A stretch of 64,000 nt of DNA from Prorocentrum cordatum (GCA_963575745.1 CAUYUJ010004780.1:1-64000), one strand, 5' to 3'; shown: positions 42,843-54,194, counted from the stretch's first letter. Notes: generated by a model not told the origin, from the letters alone. Program-made: numbers and translations.

Positions 42843-43847
42843 TGTGGTCCCTGGTAGCGGGTGCGACGGGCGGCGCAGTAGAGCAGGGCGGGGGCGATAT
42901 AGTGTTGTTGTTTCCTATGGGGTCACGTCGTCGTCGTCGCCGTCGTGATCGTGATCGTGGTCGTCGTTATTAGTCATCAGTTTCCTGTTCGGTCAGCGGC
43001 CGCGAGCGAGTCACCTCGAAGCGATCGACCCAGAGCAGGTGCCACGCGTCACACGCCCATCTAAAGCTAATCTTAGCCCCTGGCTGGGGCTGCGGACTCT
43101 CCGACCTGGGGCTGCGTCGGGGGGGAGGTCTCCGAGCGTTCCCGCTTCATTGGGCCTGGGCTTGAAACAGCGATGGGGCGAGACAGATGGCGGGGCCGAC
43201 AACGGGAACGATATGGAGGGCGAAGAGGAGGAGGAGGAGGAGAGGGAGGAGGAGGAGGAGGAGGAGGAGGAGGGCGGACGAGGATGAGGGAGATGAGGAG
43301 GATGAGGCGAGGAAGAGGAAAGTGGCGAGGTCGAGGAGGAAGAGGAGGGAGGGCGGGGGGGAGATGAGGAGGACCGAGAGCTGGATCCACGGCCCGCCCC
43401 AAGCTGGCCGAGCGGGGGGGGCGTGCGTCTCTTCTCACCCTCTCCCCCGCTCACCCTCCCGAACGCTCCCGCCCCTCCCCCGTCCCCCTCCCCCTTCCCC
43501 CATCCCCCTCCCCCTCGCATTCCTCTCCACCTCCTCCTGTTATCATCCTCCTCCTTCTCCTACAATTATTCAATATGAATGCTACTCTCCCATCTCGACC
43601 GTGCCGCGCCGATTTCCGTCGCTCTGGTAGGAGTTTCGAACGCTGTCGATCGCCCCGTCGCCGCTCCAACGTGTCGGACCATTGGCCGTCGACGGAGTCA
43701 GCGCGCAAGCGCGTATTGAATCTCGAGTTGGAGGAGAGCTTGCGTTCGGTGAGACGCACTCGGTCGTGCACGGATGGCACGCTGTCTGCAGCACGCGGCC
43801 GCATCGGCGACGGATCGCACAGCGTGCACTCTCGGGCGGCGCAAGCA
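42843..43847. other. No gene seen; GGA microsatellite
   Basis: GTCGTC-rich stretch at 42928-42965, (GGA)n at 43213-43272, C-rich tract at 43440-43530. Overlapping frames at 43575-43870 on both strands look incidental. Confidence 0.5.
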
Positions 43848-45027
43848 CTAGTCCGACTCCGAGTCATTGACCAACACTGCCTCGAACACTGGATGCGGCA
43901 ACTCGGCGGCTGCCGCGACCACCGCCACGAGCTCCTTCGCGAAGCCGTCGTAGAAGAACGTCCACTCGTTGAGCTCGTAGGTGCCGTCGCTCCACTTGAC
44001 GACGTCCCTCCCGCGCGAACTGACCTCGTCGATGTGGGTCGAGTCTGGACGGGGGCACTCGCACAGAAGCCTGGCCATCTTGTCCTCGGCGATGTTCGAG
44101 CTCACCAGCGTCCTCTTGTTCGTAGAGATCCTCTGCCAACTTGCCCTGGTAGGTCGTGGTGATGGCGGCGCGGCCCAGACGCAGGGCGCTGTTGACCGCT
44201 GGGTACCCGAAGAACGACTGGCAGTCGAACGGCATCACGACCATGAAGAACACATCCCTCACGACGCACATGGCGATGAAGTGCGCGACTGCGAGCGCCA
44301 GGTCGTTCGCCTCCATGCCTTCGGCCGATATCTTGCCATTGACGAGGTCGTCCCTCCCGTTGATGCGCAGCATGTCGCCTGCCCACTCACGGGACGGAGG
44401 GGCAATCACGAGCGTCCCCTTCGGCTTGATGCTCAGCACTATCCGACACGCAAAGGCCATGCCAGCGAGGGTGCAGACGTCCTCCGACTCGCCCCTTCCG
44501 TACTTGTCGAACTCTGGGCACTGGAGGCCAGCCCGTCTCATCCAGCGCGCGAGCCTGCCGCTTCCGCTGAACATCTCCGCTGCGTCCATATAGCGAGGGC
44601 ACGACCAGAACTCCCGCGTCAGCGCCTCAGCCACCCTGATGATCTCCCCCTGCGATGCGCTGTCGGAGAGACCAGCTTGCACCGCAAACGCCTCGAACGA
44701 ACATGGGACGCCAACCGCGGTGGACGCGGCGCCAGGCCTCGTCATGGCAGCGGCTGGCCGCTTCATGGCCAATGGGTAAGGGCGGCCCAGCCGCGGCGCC
44801 AGCGCTCGGCCAACGCTCTGCCGATGCACGCATGCTTGAGCCAGAACGTCACCACGGGCAGCGCTGGCCCAGGCCACCTGGGAAGCTCGACGAATGGCAG
44901 GGCAAGCCATGTCCACGAGCCCGCCTGGGCTGGAGCGCCCGAGCGCCCGCCTCGAAACACAGCGACGTCGCTGTGCCCATGCAGCGCGATTATGTGCGCC
45001 ACCGATCCGAAACTCATCAAAACTCAT
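43848..45027 (-). pseudogene. Methyltransferase-fold protein, one frameshift
   Basis: The main frame runs from about 45027 to 44110. A frame change then leads into NIAEDKMARLLCECPRPDST and TYELNEWTFFYDGFAKELVA, ending at 43848. Core motifs: DAAEMFSGSGRLARWMRRAG (glycine-rich SAM-binding loop), an FDKYGRGESEDVCT acidic strand, and GTLVIAPPSREWAG where related proteins have a Pro-Cys pair. The general plan matches the methyltransferase-like ORF at 7724-8542 (LELFAGSEGL; GTPCNTWS) but without the Cys. Catalysis is therefore uncertain. The ORF opens inside motif array 3, so the true start may be downstream at MKRPAAAMTRPG (about 44766). Confidence 0.6.
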
Positions 45028-45057
45028 CGGAAACTCATCGAAAACTCATCGGGAGAG
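45011..45057 (-). repeat. Motif array 3
   Basis: On the plus strand, four AACTCATCRR units. On the minus strand it reads GATGAGTTTTCGATGAGTTT then TTGATGAGTTTCGG, directly into the coding region at 43848-45027. Confidence 0.8.
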
Positions 45058-45573
45058 GGCGGTTGGTTTTGAACATGGGGCTCTCGCTTTGGTGCCGCGC
45101 GCATTCTTCTTAAGCGTTTGCAACGGTTACATGGGTGGGGGGCGGCTCCGTCTCAAAATGATGCTCTTGCTTGACGCTGTGCGACCACGCAATGCAAAGT
45201 GCACGGGGGACTGGAGGAGCACCACGCGGACAGCGCGTCGGTCCGAGGACCAACCGCTGTGCTGTAACGCAGCGGGGCGGCCCACCACGCGTTAGACGCC
45301 GCAAGCCGTCGCCTCCCTATGGTGATCGGGACTCCGGCGAGAAATCACGCTCTCGCTTGTGGCTTCCTCACGCGCGCCCGCGTTCGTCGGGGTCTGGCGG
45401 TGTCGGCGCGCAAGCGCACCTCGAATCACCCCGAACGGAGGGAGATGGGGGGGGATGGTTTGTGAATCGTGGTCGTGTTTCCCGCCCTCCCTCCCCATGT
45501 CTTCACGAGAACCAATCGCACCGCCTATGCCACATCGGCGCCGAGCATGCCCCGCGCGATGGCGAGGGGCTGG

Positions 45574-47761
45574 CTACGCCCCGCCGCCGTAGAAAAAACG
45601 ATGCTGGCCAACCGCCATATTCCCCTGCAACGACACGCGTTCAAAGAGCCGTTTCTCCCAATTTGACCGATGCACGCTCGAGGCAGCCACTGCCGCTGGC
45701 AGATTCAACGATTCATCCAGAAACGTGGCGCACCGAAGCGGGTTGCCGTGCCTCAAGGAACGGCGCACGAGGTGTACAAAAAAATGGTTTTTGAACAAGT
45801 GGGGGACGTCTGCTTCTGCCATGTAATGGTTGTGCTGCTTGCACAGGTCCAGCAGCATGGACCCCGTCTCCCTATCGACGATGGTGGGTGATGCCTTCAG
45901 GAGTTGCACGAACGCCAGCAAATTTCTGCACGCCTCAGCGAGCGCAAACCCTTTCCCCATGCTGGCAGAAAACGTCTCGCACAAATGGAAAGCCCATGGG
46001 AGGATCGCGTTTGTTTCGGACCCCATTGTTTTTAGCCCTGGGAAGTCCCTCGTGCCGATCATACTCACTGATAGCTCATGCACTCTGTAGTTTTGCGGCA
46101 CATCCGTGTCGTCATACCAATCGTTCAGCATGCCCGAGAGCCGCTCCAGAGAGGCTGGGACAACGACGTCTTGATGAGGCCCTGAGATCCCGAAAACATT
46201 CACATCCAGAATTGCCCAGATCACTGCGGATATACACGGCCATGAACTCCCAGGTACAGAATGTGGAGCACGTCTAACGCGAACGTGAGGGATGGTGACG
46301 TATACAGGGCGGGCGAAAACACTGGGTTGCGATTCAGCAGTGGGTCCATGCAAGCCTGACCGCGATAGGTCGCGCGCCAAAACCTCACGACCAGGGGCAA
46401 CGAGGCAGCGGAGAAATCGCCGATATCGCACAATTGCTCGGACGGCGTCAATCGATCACCAGCTTTGAGACCTAGTGACGGAACATCGTTTAGGAGCGCC
46501 CTCCCACGGGATCCAGATTTCCGCCGATCCCAGTACAGCCTACCCTCAGTAAAAACCTTGTCGGAAACCGACGCGCCTGCGCGACCACGGCGGGCAGCCC
46601 CCGAGAACGCCACCACCCACCACCCCGTCGCAACCTTCTCCGCCACGCGCGCTCCGTGGCGCGACCGCGCGCTCTCGGGGGCCACCTTGCGTGGCCGCGC
46701 TTGCGCGTCGGTGTCGCCTTAAGTCGATCGGCTTCGGTGTGAAGCACAACGACGTGTTCAAGCCGCTGACAGGAAACTTCGTAATCATCCAAATCTGACT
46801 TCTGGCCCCAGTGGTCACTGTCCAACTCAACAGGGTCATAGTCATGTAAATTCTCGAGCAGCGAATTGCACATAAAACACTGGGAAAACATGCTGCCCAA
46901 ACCCCGCAAACCGAACGTGACAGCCTGCTCCATTAAGTCGCCTTTCATCCAAACCACAACGCCTTTCCTGAGAGGCATGCCCGCCAAATCACCCCTGTGA
47001 TCACCCGTGACAAACGGTGAGCCGTCGTGCATGGCCGAGGGGTATCGGCCGTCAATCAACGCCCGCATCGACCATGCTATCACGAGCATGACAGGGTAAT
47101 GGCTACACCACCCTCGGCACCCGCACCTGCAGAATTCAGATTTCCTTAAGAATGCGACCGAATGTCTCCGCGACTGCGGTACTAAATGCATAAAGAAACC
47201 CAGCAGCGAGTCTGCTTTTCCAGTTCGCTCGCTCCTAGTGAAACGAATACCATCGGCGTACAGCGATAACAAAAGCGGGACATCTGGCCTGCACGCGCGA
47301 ACGCCAGGGTGCCACCTGTATATTTGCTGCCACTCCTGAAATTCCGCATCATTTGTCAGGGGCCCAGGGTCCAGGGACCGAGTAGTTTCACACTCGTGTT
47401 GTAACGACTCATGCAATGGCAGCATGGGGATCCTCTTGGTTGTCCTACCAACACCTTTCTGATATAGTGGAATGTCCAACCAGTAGTAATCGCTATCTTG
47501 CTTTCGGGGAATCGTTGAATCCATTTTTCTCTGATACGTGCCGCCTGTGTTTTTCGGGTGCAGAGCGAGGTCACACACGCCGCCCTCGCAACCAGCTTCC
47601 TTAGCGAACCAGCTTATGACGCAAGCGTCCTTTGCTGTCATTGGCCTCGACCCTGCATACATGGCAAGAATATACTTAAGCAAGTCATTGCCTGCTTGCT
47701 TGCGTTCAGCTGCTCTCAATTGCTCGGCCTGCCAGTCTTCGCCCCACGATTCCCCAGCCAT
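45574..47761 (-). pseudogene. Transposase-like protein, frameshifted
   Basis: Three consecutive frames. 47761-46700: KDACVISWFAKEAGCEGGV, YWLDIPLYQKGVGRTTKRIP, LLLSLYADGIRFTRSER, and CRCGCRGWCSHYPVMLVIAW. 46685-46230: PLVVRFWRATYRGQACMDPL and LTFALDVLHILYLGV. 46225-45574: ISAVIWAILDVNVFG, LPWAFHLCETFSASMGKGFA, and DVPHLFKNHFFVHLVRRSLR. The CGCRGWC cluster and the DVLHxLxLGV motif recall transposases of the Kyakuja-Dileera-Zisupton/Plavaka type, but this is a tentative resemblance. The catalytic triad is not established. Two frame changes (near 46690 and 46225) mean it is broken, unless they are sequencing errors. Confidence 0.5.
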
Positions 47762-48084
47762 GGTGCTACGACACCTGGCGCGTGTATCCTGGGAACTGGG
47801 AGCCCGCCCTCGAGCCGAACCCTACGGGCCCCTGCACCCCGCCCCCTGGCGCTGCAACTACTAGCCGTCGGGCCCGTACCAGCGCCCCCAAGACGCCCTG
47901 GAAACCGAAACGGGCGCTCCACGGACAGCTGCGCCTCGCCGAGGTGCCGCAGCGACCCCTCGGGCCCGTGCCAGATCCACCCGAAGCGCACCCGAAACCG
48001 AAACTGACCACCCGAGGCGTCTCCGAACCGAAACGGGGGGTGCCCGACCGCGATCGGAGTGGCGCAACACAAAATTCTGAATAT

Positions 48085-48230
48085 TTAAAACTCATCAAAA
48101 CTCATCGGAAACTCATCGGAAACTCATCGGAAACTCATCGCTACAATCCCTGTGAATTTATAGTGTTTGAGCGAAACTCATCAAAACTCATCGGAAACTC
48201 ACCGGAAACTCACCGGTATTTCATCGGTGG
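48085..48230 (-). repeat. Motif array 4, two sub-arrays
   Basis: 48089-48141 and 48174-48228 hold five to six AACTCATCGGA units each on the plus strand; some have CACCGG. Each sub-array ends, on the minus strand, with GATGAGTTTTGATGAGTTT. Located about 320 bp upstream of the ORF at 45574-47761. Confidence 0.85.
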
Positions 48231-48429
48231 TTTCGTCGCCTCCGATCGCGGTCGGGCCCGAATTGTTCGGTCCGATCGGGTTCGAGTTCAGAATTTTCGC
48301 ATCCGATCCGAGATTTTCGCATCCGATCGAGCTTTTCCCTACACAGCGCTTGCTGTCTCACCGCAGCAGGCTGTTCAGTGTACCCCGAATCGCGGGCCCG
48401 CCGCCAGCTTCTGGTTTGCCGTCCCCTTC

Positions 48430-48725
48430 ACCTCCACCTCCTCCCTTCCCTCCCCCCCGTACTTCCCCTCCCCCTTCCCCCAATGGGGACTCCCCCTCCC
48501 CCTCCCCCTCTCCCTCCTCCTCCTTCTCCCTCTCCCTCTCCTCCTCCTCCTCCTTCTCCTCCTTCTCCTCCTCCTCCTCCTCCCCCCCTCCTCCTCCTCC
48601 TCCTCCTGCCTCCTCCTCCTCCTCTCCTCCTCCTCCTCCTCTCCTCCTCCTCCTCCTCCCCCTCCTCCTCCTCCTCCTCTCCTCCCTCCCCTCCTCCTCC
48701 TCCTCCTCCTCCTCCTCTCCTCCCA
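48430..48725. repeat. (CCT)n microsatellite
   Basis: CT-rich tract with CCT, CTT and CCCCTC units. Confidence 0.9.
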
Positions 48726-48851
48726 ACTCTCCCCTCCTTAACTACGCGGCACTGGTCGGCGGGCCTCGTCAAGAGACCTGGTCGGCACTGCAGCCGAACG
48801 TCAAGAGGCCTCGAGGCCTCGTCAAGAGGCCGTCGTGCTGTCTGCCTCCGA

Positions 48852-49860
48852 CTACCTGCCGCCCTGTGCCTTCTTCACGACCAGAGCGTGCATCTGGTTC
48901 AAGGCGTCGACCTCTGCGTTCAGCTTATCCACCTTGGGCTTGAGGATCGACGTGATCTGGTCGATCTGTTTGTCGAAATCTGCCTCCCCGACGTATGCCC
49001 TCACTGCGTCAAACTTCTGCGTCACCAGCTGCGCCACGAGCGCGTTGGTGGTGCTCGTGTTCTCCAGCGCCTCGACTGCCCTGCGGAGATCACCGCTCAT
49101 CCTCTCGTCCGCCAAGGGCTCCCACGATGCCACCGTGCCGATGTTGCGCAAGATCATCTTGCCAGACGTGAGCTCCTGTCCGTGCAGGCTGATCAGCGTG
49201 CGAAAGTCGTCGAGCTTCTTCTTCGCGTCCTTCTTGGCCTGCTTCGGGTGGGGAGCGTCGTCACCAGCTGGCTCAGGTGGCGGCGTCGCCGTGCCGCCGC
49301 GGTCGCCCCTCGTCCGCTTGGTGCTCCGTGCAGCGGCCTTGACCGCTGCCTTAGCCTTCGCCTCCGCCGCCTTTGCTTGCTTCTCCTCCGCCTCATTTGT
49401 TTTCGTCGCCTCCACCTCCTTCTGCTTGGCAACGGCGGCGGCTTTCTTCTCGTCCGCCGCCTGTTGCTTGGCCTCGCTCTCCTGCTGCGCGACTGCGCCC
49501 GTCTGAGCCTGGCTCGGCTGGCCACCGCCCAGCGTGTCGCGCCCCCCCCCCCCCCCCCCTTCAGGAAGTCGAGCGCCAGGTCGTCCTGCGCGCCCGTCTG
49601 CCCCTGGTACTGCGTCCACGCCGTCTCGAACTTGTTCTTGAAGCCCGACTTGCAGTAGAGGTATTCGGCGCGCTTGGTGAAGCTGTTCCACTGCACCCAG
49701 GGGTACCCCAGCTTCTGGCACGCCAAGACTGTGTTCAGTGCCGCCATCGCCCCCGTCTCTGTGATGCCGACCCCCGACTCCTTGCCTGCGATGACCTCGA
49801 ACGGCTCGTGGGTCCCCCACTCCAGGTGGGCCTCCGTGTTGGTCTTCCTCTTAGACCTGT

Positions 49861-49895
<35 letters not shown>

Positions 49896-50750
49896 ACGAC
49901 TACGACGACCACCCATGGGTGGTCGTCGTAGTCGTCGTCATCGTTGTCGTCGTCGTCGTCGCTCCCAACCTGCGCTCTTGGTAGGCGTTCCACTGCTTGT
50001 CGACCCACTCGAGGATGCAGTTCTCCTTGCCGATGTGGCCCTGCGCATTCTTGTACTTCGCCTGCTCCTCTGCGCTGCCCTTCTTGAAGCGGTCGTACTT
50101 GCTGGCAATCGCCGTCCTCGACTTCGCGATCCTCGTCCTCCACGCCTCCTCGATCACCTTATCGGGCTGCTCGTCGTCGGGGCTGTCCTGCGCCCTGGTC
50201 GCGGGCGGCGTCTCGCAGCCCTTCGCCAACTCGTTGAGCCTCTTCGCCAGGAAGCCGAGCTGCAGCCCGCCTGAGCCCTCGGACGGGTTCTCAGGCAGCG
50301 AGACGCCTAGCGACGCCCCGCTCGGCCCCGCGGCGGTGTCGCCCAGCTGGCTGATGCCGAGGCCCTTGAGGTTCGCCTGCTCCAGCCCGATCGCCGCCCC
50401 GTCGATCTGCGTGATGCCCAGCGCGGCGGTGTCGGCCTGGGCCAGGCCGATGGCCCCGAGGTTCGCCTGCTGCAGGCCGATGCTCGCCACGCCGTCCAGC
50501 GCTGGTCCTGCCGACGATGCCGCTGCCGCCGACGATGATTCAGGCGGTGCATCAGCGCCCTCATCCGCACGCGGGGTGTCCTGCCGACGGCGAAAACCAC
50601 CGTCGCCACGACTCCTCCCACGCACCCATGTCCGAACCCCCCACCCGAGTATCGGGCGGGAGGAAGGGGCGGTCTCAGCCCTCCACATCTCCTCCTCACT
50701 CCTCATTCCCTCCCCCTTCATCAACCTCCTAACCCTCACCTCCTTCCTCG
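48852..50750 (-). pseudogene. Uncharacterised protein interrupted by a hairpin insertion and a C-run
   Basis: Minus strand. 50560-50320 encodes about five 10-residue repeats of type IGLxQANLxA. Next come GFLAKRLNELAKGCE and IGKENCILEWVDKQWNAYQE, ending near 49965. The hairpin element (49858-49949) intervenes. Coding resumes in another frame with THEPFEVIAGKESGVGITET and LGYPWVQWNSFTKRAEYLYC. A run of 15 C (near 49545) shifts frame again into an Ala/Lys-rich coiled coil and a C-terminal KKLDDFRTLISLHGQELTSG, LKPKVDKLNAEVDALNQMHA, with stop at 48852. Start uncertain. No family recognised. The C-run could be a sequencing error, while the hairpin looks like a real insertion. Confidence 0.55.
49858..49949. 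repeat. Hairpin element centred on CCACCCATGGGTGG, copy 1
   Basis: A perfect 48-bp palindrome (49892-49939), extendable to 34-nt arms with two mismatches (49882-49949). The left side is preceded by (GGC)n(GAC)n and the right followed by TCATCGTTGTCG and (TCG)n. A second copy at 54727-54816 is nearly identical over about 90 bp. Confidence 0.88.
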
Positions 50751-50924
50751 CCACCTCACCCCCTCCCACGGCAGCTTTCGACTGCACCGTCCGTGCTGTG
50801 GACCCAGCGCTCTGACCAGCTGTCCTGGCGGTCGGGCAAGTCCTCGACGTGCAGGCCGTCCTGTATCGGCGAGGGGGATGCTCCCTCCCCTCCATCAATA
50901 CTACCAACACGACAGAAACACTCG

Positions 50925-51190
50925 AGAGTCGAGGATCGAGGATCGAGACCCGAGGTGTTTTTTACCCGAGGAGCGCGTCGATTTCAATTTCGAGGCGGAC
51001 CCAGCCGTAGGCACGAGGAGGCCCCTCGAGGCCCGAAACGGCCGTCAAACTCGAGAGTCGATGATGGAGGATCGAGGCTCGAGTTGTTTCCCAGGAGGGC
51101 GCTTCGATTTGAATTGCGAGGCGGATCCAGCCGTAGGCGCGAGGGGGTCCAGGAGGCCCCGAAAGGCAACAACCGAAACACAGAATCGAG
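50925..51190. repeat. 125-bp tandem duplication with GGATCGAGG motifs
   Basis: ACTCGAGAGTCGA starts both units (50928 and 51052). Shared segments are CGATTTCAATTTCGAGGCGG / CGATTTGAATTGCGAGGCGG and CCAGCCGTAGGC. A partial third start lies at 51180. Confidence 0.8.
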
Positions 51191-51393
51191 GATCGAGGAT
51201 GTCTCGGTGCCCCCCCCCCACTGCCGCGCCTCGCTGGAGGCAAGTCTGAGGGCGCCCGCATCGTCCCGAACGACCGCTGGAGGCCACTCGGACCGTCTTC
51301 GGCCGTTCCGAGGGGGCGCTCTCGCCTCGGTGCGAAGCCTGCCGTCCGTATCTATTTCGGCTACTAGATCCCTGGGCCCCACACGCGCCTGAT

Positions 51394-52167
51394 ATGGAGC
51401 CCTGGAGCCCGCGCGCGCTCAAATACCGCAGAGTGCCCAAGAGCCAGACGGGCGACGGGCCCAACGAAGGCTCACGGTCGGCATCAAGCTCGGCACTCGC
51501 ATGCTTGATTTGCGGAGTCTACCAGGGTGTCTCTGGGAGGCCACGTGAAAGCTGCCCGATCAAGCTCGGACAGCCCTGCCAGTTCGTGACAGACGGCCAG
51601 AAGGGCGACGACGACACGCAGCAGGGCAAGCAGAAGGGCAAGGGCAACAGCGACGAGCAGAAGGGCAAGGACAAGCTCAGCATCTTGTCACAGGACGAGA
51701 TTAACCTCTTGAGCCGTCTCCCATCGTGGCTGCACGACAAGCGCTACACCGACGACATCACAGAAGCCGACGTGGTGGCGGCAGATCTGCTCACGTACAA
51801 GGGCAAGAACAAGAGCAAGGGCAAGATCGGCGACAGCTCGACGGGCAAGGGCAAGAGCGGCGACAGCTTGACGGGCAAGGGCAAGAGCAAGAGCGGCGGC
51901 AGCTTCGACCCCGACACGAGCAGCCCGCGCTCGCAGGCTTCGGCGCTCCAGGAGCAAGACGAGAGCCCCGCGAGGCCTTTGAGGCGCTGGGCCAGTGGCG
52001 TGATGACGTCACCCACTTACACCATTATCCCACCGACGCCAGAGGACCCGCTCTTGTCGCCCCACACCCCAGAGGACCCGCTTGAGGCGACAGACCCCAA
52101 CAACTCGCACGAGGTGCCAGGCCCGCAGGAGAACCCGCCCGCCGAGGGCAACCCGCACGAGGACTGA
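51394..52167 (+). CDS. Lys/Gly-repeat protein, uncharacterised
   Basis: 257 aa, intact. Residues 1-70 include a Cys-containing segment (ALACLICGVYQGVSGRPRES, CPIKLGQPCQFV). A basic low-complexity tract follows (QKGKGNSDEQKGKDK), then a possible helical segment LSILSQDEINLLSRLPSWLH, then GKGKSGDSLTGKGKSKSGG repeats and a Pro/Glu-rich tail (PPTPEDPLLSPHTPEDPLEA). No family recognised. Alternative: a transposon accessory ORF, given the surrounding motif arrays. Confidence 0.5.
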   Translation: MEPWSPRALKYRRVPKSQTGDGPNEGSRSASSSALACLICGVYQGVSGRPRESCPIKLGQPCQFVTDGQKGDDDTQQGKQKGKGNSDEQKGKDKLSILSQDEINLLSRLPSWLHDKRYTDDITEADVVAADLLTYKGKNKSKGKIGDSSTGKGKSGDSLTGKGKSKSGGSFDPDTSSPRSQASALQEQDESPARPLRRWASGVMTSPTYTIIPPTPEDPLLSPHTPEDPLEATDPNNSHEVPGPQENPPAEGNPHED

Positions 52168-52507
52168 GGCCCGCAGGTGAACCCGCCCGCCGAGTGCAGC
52201 CCGAGGTGCCAGGCCTCCAGGAGAACCCGCCGTGGGCAACGCCCTAGGCATCCTTCCTCCTCTTCCTGCTATGCATGAGGGTCAGATGCGACACCCGATT
52301 CGGTGAGAGGACAATTAAGTAGCGCAATGGGAAGGGATGGGAGGGAGGGGTAGGATGTCAGATGTTGACGCGATAACAAGAATAACAATAAACAACAACG
52401 TGACGACGCCGACAATGAAGTTTCCCATATCAGGCGATGGGGTGGGGGGCTCGCCGACACACACATACATATATATACATATCGATAAACGCATCGGAGC
52501 CGAGGGG

Positions 52508-52675
52508 AAAACTCATCGAAACTCATCGGGAACTCATCGGAAACTCATCGCGATTATCTCCGCTTCCACGCCGTGCCATGCGCAACGTTATCCTCGCGAC
52601 CTCGGAAACTCGCCGCGGTTATCTCCACTGCCACGTCGCGTCATGCGCTGAGTTATCCTCGCGACCCCCACAATC
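52508..52675 (-). repeat. Motif array 5 and a 62-bp duplication
   Basis: AAACTCATCGAAACTCATCG and two further units (52508-52550). Then ATTATCTCCGCTTCCACGCC / GTTATCTCCACTGCCACGTC blocks repeated at a 62-bp interval, each ending TTATCCTCGCGACC. Confidence 0.8.
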
Positions 52676-52784
52676 GCTGAGTCGAGGGAGTCGGATCGCC
52701 GCGGAGGGCGGGGGTCCGAGAGGCCAGGGCGGAGTGGGCTACATGTTTTCCGATCGTGGCTCTCTGAAGTCGGAGCCCGTCAGT

Positions 52785-54077
52785 CTACTCGGCACCGTCT
52801 GACGAGTCATCCTCCGCCAGCTGCTTGCGCGCGTCCCCCATGAGCGTGCCCGTCGGCCCCTTGATGGCAGTCTGCGGGGAGGTGCCCTGCGCGGACTTGG
52901 AAGCCTTGGCGCCCGTGATGCCCTTCTCGATGCCGATGCGCTGGATGGGGACCTTCGAAGTCGAGATCTTGCCTGGTGCGGCGCGCTTCTTGCCCTTGCC
53001 CTTCTGCTCGGGAGTGGACGGCACGCCTCCTGCAGCAGCGTCTGCCTCCCCCTCTCCTGCCGTGTAGACCTCCCCGTCCGAAGCCGCCTCGGCGTTCTCG
53101 CCCATGTCGTTGCCCGACGCCGCCTCGGCGTCGGAGGCCGCCGCCTCCTCGTTGGCGGGCTTAGCGGCGGCGGGCCTCTTGCGAGCTGCAGCGCCCCGCT
53201 TGGGCGCCGCCGCCGCATCGGCCTCCTGCTTGGCCAACTTCTCGGCCTCCTTCTGGCAGATCGCTTCGACAGTCTTCTCGATCTCCTTGAGGAGGTCCAT
53301 CTTCGCCGCCATCGCCTGCTGCTTCGTAGTTTTCGGGTCGCGGACGAACATCTCTAAGATCCGCTCGGTCATCACCTTGACGCCATGCTCCTCGTTGTCG
53401 AAGTGCCTGGTGGTCGCCTGCGTCTGCTGCTCCTTGGTGCCGTCCTTGAGCTTGCGCATGATGAGGATGAGCTTGTGGTTCGGATCCCGATCTCTCTTCA
53501 GCTCGACGTAGACCTTTGAGCCGTCAGGTAAGTATTTAGAAGGAAGCCCACTCTTGGCGCTCTTCGGCTTCTCCTTCTGCTGATGCAGCGCCTCTGGGTA
53601 GCGCCACTCCTTCCCATCGGCCCACGTGGCAACCATGAATCCGCCCTGGTCGGATGACCGCGAGCTGTCGCACTTGCGGCGGTAGAAGGACCCCACGTGC
53701 ATGCACAGCGTGCGCACCCTAGCCGTCATGTCCCTCACGTAGCGCTTCTTGGAATCGCCCTCGAACAAACTCCAGGGCGGCTTTCCTGTCCTCGCCTTCT
53801 CGGTGACCAAGAACTCGATCGCGTTCTCGCACGCGACCTTGCCGACGCTCAAGTTCGGCGCTGCCTGCTGCCTGATCGACTGCGCGACGAGCACCGCAGC
53901 GTCGGCACTTAAGGGCGCCTGGTCGCTGGACACAGGGAAGGAGGAGTGGTCGCTCTTGTACACCACGAAATCTGGTTTCGTCATGACAGGGCGCAGCACC
54001 TTGGTCAGCAACTCCACGTCCGTGCACACGGCGCGGGTCGTCGACTCGGACCCGTCGCTGGCGCCATCATCAGCCAT
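52785..54077 (-). CDS. Uncharacterised nuclear-type protein, intact
   Basis: 430 aa from Met of MADDGASDGSES; the frame is open for 32 further codons to 54173. An N-terminal domain to about residue 190 (ELLTKVLRPVMTKPDFVVYK; FLVTEKARTGKPPWSLFEGD; VRTLCMHVGSFYRRKCDSS). A basic central region (YVELKRDRDPNHKLILIMRK). A helical stretch (VRDPKTTKQQAMAAKMDLLK; EKTVEAICQKEAEKLAKQEA). Then Ala/Lys-rich RGAAARKRPAAAKPA, a candidate nuclear localisation signal, and an acidic tail. No domain recognised. It is the best-preserved long ORF of the 40-56 kb island, and so a candidate real gene or accessory gene of a mobile unit. Confidence 0.65.
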   Translation of the reverse strand: MADDGASDGSESTTRAVCTDVELLTKVLRPVMTKPDFVVYKSDHSSFPVSSDQAPLSADAAVLVAQSIRQQAAPNLSVGKVACENAIEFLVTEKARTGKPPWSLFEGDSKKRYVRDMTARVRTLCMHVGSFYRRKCDSSRSSDQGGFMVATWADGKEWRYPEALHQQKEKPKSAKSGLPSKYLPDGSKVYVELKRDRDPNHKLILIMRKLKDGTKEQQTQATTRHFDNEEHGVKVMTERILEMFVRDPKTTKQQAMAAKMDLLKEIEKTVEAICQKEAEKLAKQEADAAAAPKRGAAARKRPAAAKPANEEAAASDAEAASGNDMGENAEAASDGEVYTAGEGEADAAAGGVPSTPEQKGKGKKRAAPGKISTSKVPIQRIGIEKGITGAKASKSAQGTSPQTAIKGPTGTLMGDARKQLAEDDSSDGAE

Positions 54078-54194
54078 GCGGTAGAGCCGATCGTCGGATA
54101 GGGCCGAGCGTCGGGTATGGCATCTGGCAGCTGGTGCCCACTGAACTTGTGGAGCCAAAACGTTTACGGACACATAGATCGGGGCGCTGCTGAT

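Noticed and set aside
43575-44162. 195-residue plus-strand ORF overlapping the methyltransferase-like gene
   Set aside because: Antisense shadow of the minus-strand coding region; no domain and poor composition.
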